Origin: Flavobacterium tistrianum | Lineage (GTDB): Bacteria > Bacteroidota > Bacteroidia > Flavobacteriales > Flavobacteriaceae | NCBI RefSeq assembly: GCF_003254545.1 | Contig: NZ_QJRH01000069.1 | Span: forward strand, 62,001-126,000 | Length of the DNA: 64,000 nt | Reading direction: 5' to 3' | Shown: positions 62,076-64,000 of the stretch, one piece after another | How the letters are laid out: each line of letters begins with the position of its first letter | How positions within the stretch are numbered: position 1 is the first letter of the stretch | Position numbers and translations under genes: made by a program | The notes under the pieces: generated by a model | Seen by the model: the letters and a program-made list of their open reading frames with translations, nothing else | Told to the model about the DNA's origin: nothing | Database searches by the model: none

Positions 62076-62120
62076 GGGTATACATTTTTACATATAATCC
62101 TAGGTTACCTATACTTTTTT
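62066..62120 (+). promoter_or_regulatory. Candidate attenuator region of the thr operon
   Basis: From the last Thr codons to the T6 run. Elements: CCCCTTAGGGG overlapping the leader stop, TAATCCTAGGTTA (5-bp stem, 3-nt loop) near 62095-62107, and GTATA/TATAC arms at 62078 and 62111 that could enclose them before TTTTTT. Competing structures are plausible, but energies were not computed. Confidence 0.4.
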
Positions 62121-62256
62121 CTTGAAAGAAGAGAGATATTGGATACATAAAAAACATTTACAAAAAAAAGTCGCAGTTTTCAGTTTCAGTTCACAGTTGA
62201 TAACCTTTGAACCTTCACTCAAAATCTCTGCACCTTATTAAAAAATATCACATAAA

Positions 62257-64000
62257 ATGAAAGTATTAAAATTTGGCGGAACTTCGGTAGCCAATGCTCA
62301 AAATATAAAACTCGTTCTCGACATTGTTAACCAAAAAGCAAAGCAAGATCAATTAGTTGTTGTAGTTTCTGCTTTAAGCAAAGTAACTGATTTACTGCAA
62401 TTGGCGGCGGCAAAAGCAGCTGCAAACGACGAAAGCTTTAGAGAAGTTGTTGCTGAAATCGAGAAAAAACACCTTGACACGCTTAAAGAACTGATTCCAG
62501 TAAGCGAACAAAGCAGTCTTTTAAGCCATGTTAAGAGAATTATCAACCATTTAGAAACTTTATTAGACGGATGTTTCTTGCTTGGCGAATTATCTCCAAG
62601 AACTGCCGACACTATTTTAAGTTTTGGAGAACTGCTATCATCATTCATTATTGCTAAAGCCTATGAGCAAATCAGTAAAGATGCGGTTTACAAAGACAGC
62701 CGAGAATTAATCAAAACAGATAACAACTTCGGAAAAGCAGTTGTAAACTTTGAAGTTTCGAATAAATTGATTCAGGAATATTTTGGTTCTAATGAATCGA
62801 AAATCAATATCATGCCTGGATTTATAGCGCAGACTTTAGACGGAATCACTTCGACTTTAGGTCGCGGAGGTTCAGATTATACTGCTGCCATTATCGCTGG
62901 AGCAATCAATGCGGAACAATTGGAAATCTGGACAGACGTAAACGGAATGTTTACAGCCAACCCAAAAATCGTGAAACAAGCCCAGCCAATTGCGAATATC
63001 TCTTATCAAGAAGCAATGGAATTGTCGCATTTTGGAGCAAAAGTTTTATATCCACCAACAATTCAGCCAGTTTTAAGAAAAAACATTCCAATCTTAATCA
63101 AAAATACTTTTGAGCCAGAAGCTGAGGGAACTTTAATTTCCAATCAGGTTTCATCAAAAGATACTGTTGTAAAAGGAATTAGCCATATTGATCATATTTC
63201 GCTTTTAACTCTTGAAGGTCCAGGAATGATTGGAGTTGCAGGTTCTTCTAGACGTTTGTTTGAAGTATTATCTCAAGAAAAAATCAATGTTATTTTTATT
63301 ACTCAGGCTTCTTCTGAGCACTCTATTTGTATCGGAATTTTAAATTCGGATGCTGATAATGCCGAAGCTGCAATTAACAGAGCATTCGAAATCGAAATTT
63401 CGCAAAACAAAATCGATCCTTGTTATGTAGAAAAAGACCTTTGCATTATTGCTTTGGTGGGTGAAAATATGAAAAATCACCAAGGTTTAAGCGGTAGAAT
63501 GTTCAGTACTTTAGGAAAAAATAACGTAAACATTCGTGCCATTGCGCAAGGTGCTTCTGAAAGAAACATTTCGACTGTAATTAACGAAAGAGACGTTAAA
63601 AAAGCGCTGAATACTTTGCACGAAAATTTCTTCGAAGAAAACACAAAACAGCTCAACTTATTTGTAATGGGAGTTGGAAATGTGGGTGAAAAATTCATCG
63701 AGCAAATTCACAACCAAAGAAAGTTTTTAAAAGATAATTTAAAGATAAACGTTCGCGTAATTGCTTTGTCAAACTCAAGAAAAATGGTATTTGACGAAGA
63801 CGGAATTTCTTTAAAAAATTGGGATGCCGCTTTAAGCGAAGGTGAACCAGCAAGTATTGAAGAATTTATCAAAAAAGCAAAAGAATTGAATTTACGTAAC
63901 AGTATTTTTGTAGATATCACTGCAAATGCAACGGTTTCTGAAGCTTACGAGAAATTCTTAAAAGAAAGTATTGCCGTTGTAACTTGCAATAAAATTGCTT
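62257..64000 (+). CDS. thrA: Bifunctional aspartate kinase/homoserine dehydrogenase (3' end cut)
   Basis: First 581 codons. The N-terminal aspartokinase (MKVLKFGGTSVANAQNIKLV; then GRGGSDYTAAIIAGAINAE) phosphorylates aspartate. A central ACT-type regulatory part follows (residues ~300-460). The homoserine dehydrogenase NAD domain starts at about residue 469 (FVMGVGNVGEKFIEQI). The catalytic part of the dehydrogenase lies beyond the window. The enzyme commits carbon to Thr, Ile and Met. It lies 181 bp after the leader peptide, so attenuation by Thr/Ile is expected; the genes after it are likely thrB and thrC but are not visible. Confidence 0.95.
   Translation, partial: MKVLKFGGTSVANAQNIKLVLDIVNQKAKQDQLVVVVSALSKVTDLLQLAAAKAAANDESFREVVAEIEKKHLDTLKELIPVSEQSSLLSHVKRIINHLETLLDGCFLLGELSPRTADTILSFGELLSSFIIAKAYEQISKDAVYKDSRELIKTDNNFGKAVVNFEVSNKLIQEYFGSNESKINIMPGFIAQTLDGITSTLGRGGSDYTAAIIAGAINAEQLEIWTDVNGMFTANPKIVKQAQPIANISYQEAMELSHFGAKVLYPPTIQPVLRKNIPILIKNTFEPEAEGTLISNQVSSKDTVVKGISHIDHISLLTLEGPGMIGVAGSSRRLFEVLSQEKINVIFITQASSEHSICIGILNSDADNAEAAINRAFEIEISQNKIDPCYVEKDLCIIALVGENMKNHQGLSGRMFSTLGKNNVNIRAIAQGASERNISTVINERDVKKALNTLHENFFEENTKQLNLFVMGVGNVGEKFIEQIHNQRKFLKDNLKINVRVIALSNSRKMVFDEDGISLKNWDAALSEGEPASIEEFIKKAKELNLRNSIFVDITANATVSEAYEKFLKESIAVVTCNKIA

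Noticed and set aside
1..64000. tRNA, rRNA, tmRNA or known riboswitch
   Set aside because: Looking through the spacers I saw no cloverleaf-like CCA ends, rRNA signatures or recognisable riboswitch cores; a covariance-model scan would be needed to exclude small RNAs.

Overview
The window is a low-GC, gene-dense chromosomal stretch of a Flavobacterium-like bacterium (Bacteroidota, Flavobacteriia). Support comes from the genes themselves (DNA gyrase A with a flavobacterial-type quinolone region and an acidic tail, a DUF349 protein, a RimB-RimK fusion, OstA-like and WG-repeat proteins). Promoters of the Bacteroidota type (TAnnTTTG, sometimes with TTG upstream) and the general lack of Shine-Dalgarno sequences agree. 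Spacers hold several repeat families that I recall from flavobacterial genomes. I see no rRNA, tRNA, CRISPR array, transposase or prophage. Both ends cut a gene: pta at the left and the fused aspartokinase-homoserine dehydrogenase gene (thrA) at the right.

Layout. 1-4.2 kb, minus strand: pta (partial), corA, dnaK. 4.5-14.2 kb, mostly plus: a cation/proton antiporter, small stress or lipid-type proteins (SRPBCC, DUF1203, thioesterase), an alpha/beta hydrolase, then a tight run of DUF1398, ThuA, sulfurtransferase, ABC ATPase and lipoprotein genes. 14.4-18.9 kb: rluD-like and PASTA genes (minus) diverge from ddl, coaD and a PhnA-like gene (plus). 19-28 kb is the most accessory part: a DbpA-like helicase, an M14 peptidase, a lone AT-rich KAP-type P-loop NTPase, an XRE regulator and two uncharacterised genes, then a Nudix gene divergent from pyrE. 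28.3-36.5 kb: an SRPBCC gene, birA, and a compact block rsfS-ftsH-LUD-cdsA-psd-ACBP-SOD followed by a GH130 gene. This block joins ribosome silencing, membrane proteolysis and phosphatidylethanolamine synthesis. 36.5-47 kb: a GH13 lipoprotein, an OstA/LptA-like protein, a class III aminotransferase, a TPR protein with aroE, an outer-membrane-type protein and a DUF349 protein. 47.5-56.9 kb: OsmC, gyrA-TPR (minus), clpC, rimB-rimK, DUF421. 56.9-61.6 kb, minus: a WG-repeat protein, a PiT phosphate transporter with its DUF47 partner, and hutH. 61.9-64 kb: a threonine/isoleucine-rich leader peptide and thrA.

The most notable non-coding signals are: (1) a thrL-like leader peptide with seven consecutive Thr codons ahead of thrA; (2) two 81-bp copies of a structured intergenic repeat with paired changes in the hairpin stem, plus a shorter relative; (3) a palindromic GCACTGCAGTGC repeat family, including a 77-bp unit with 26-bp perfect inverted ends; (4) the Nudix/pyrE start codons only 7 bp apart, with a promoter that predicts a leaderless pyrE mRNA; (5) clean hairpin-plus-T terminators between many convergent genes. 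The KAP NTPase is the best candidate for an under-described defence or membrane function, but no partner genes that would define a system are visible.
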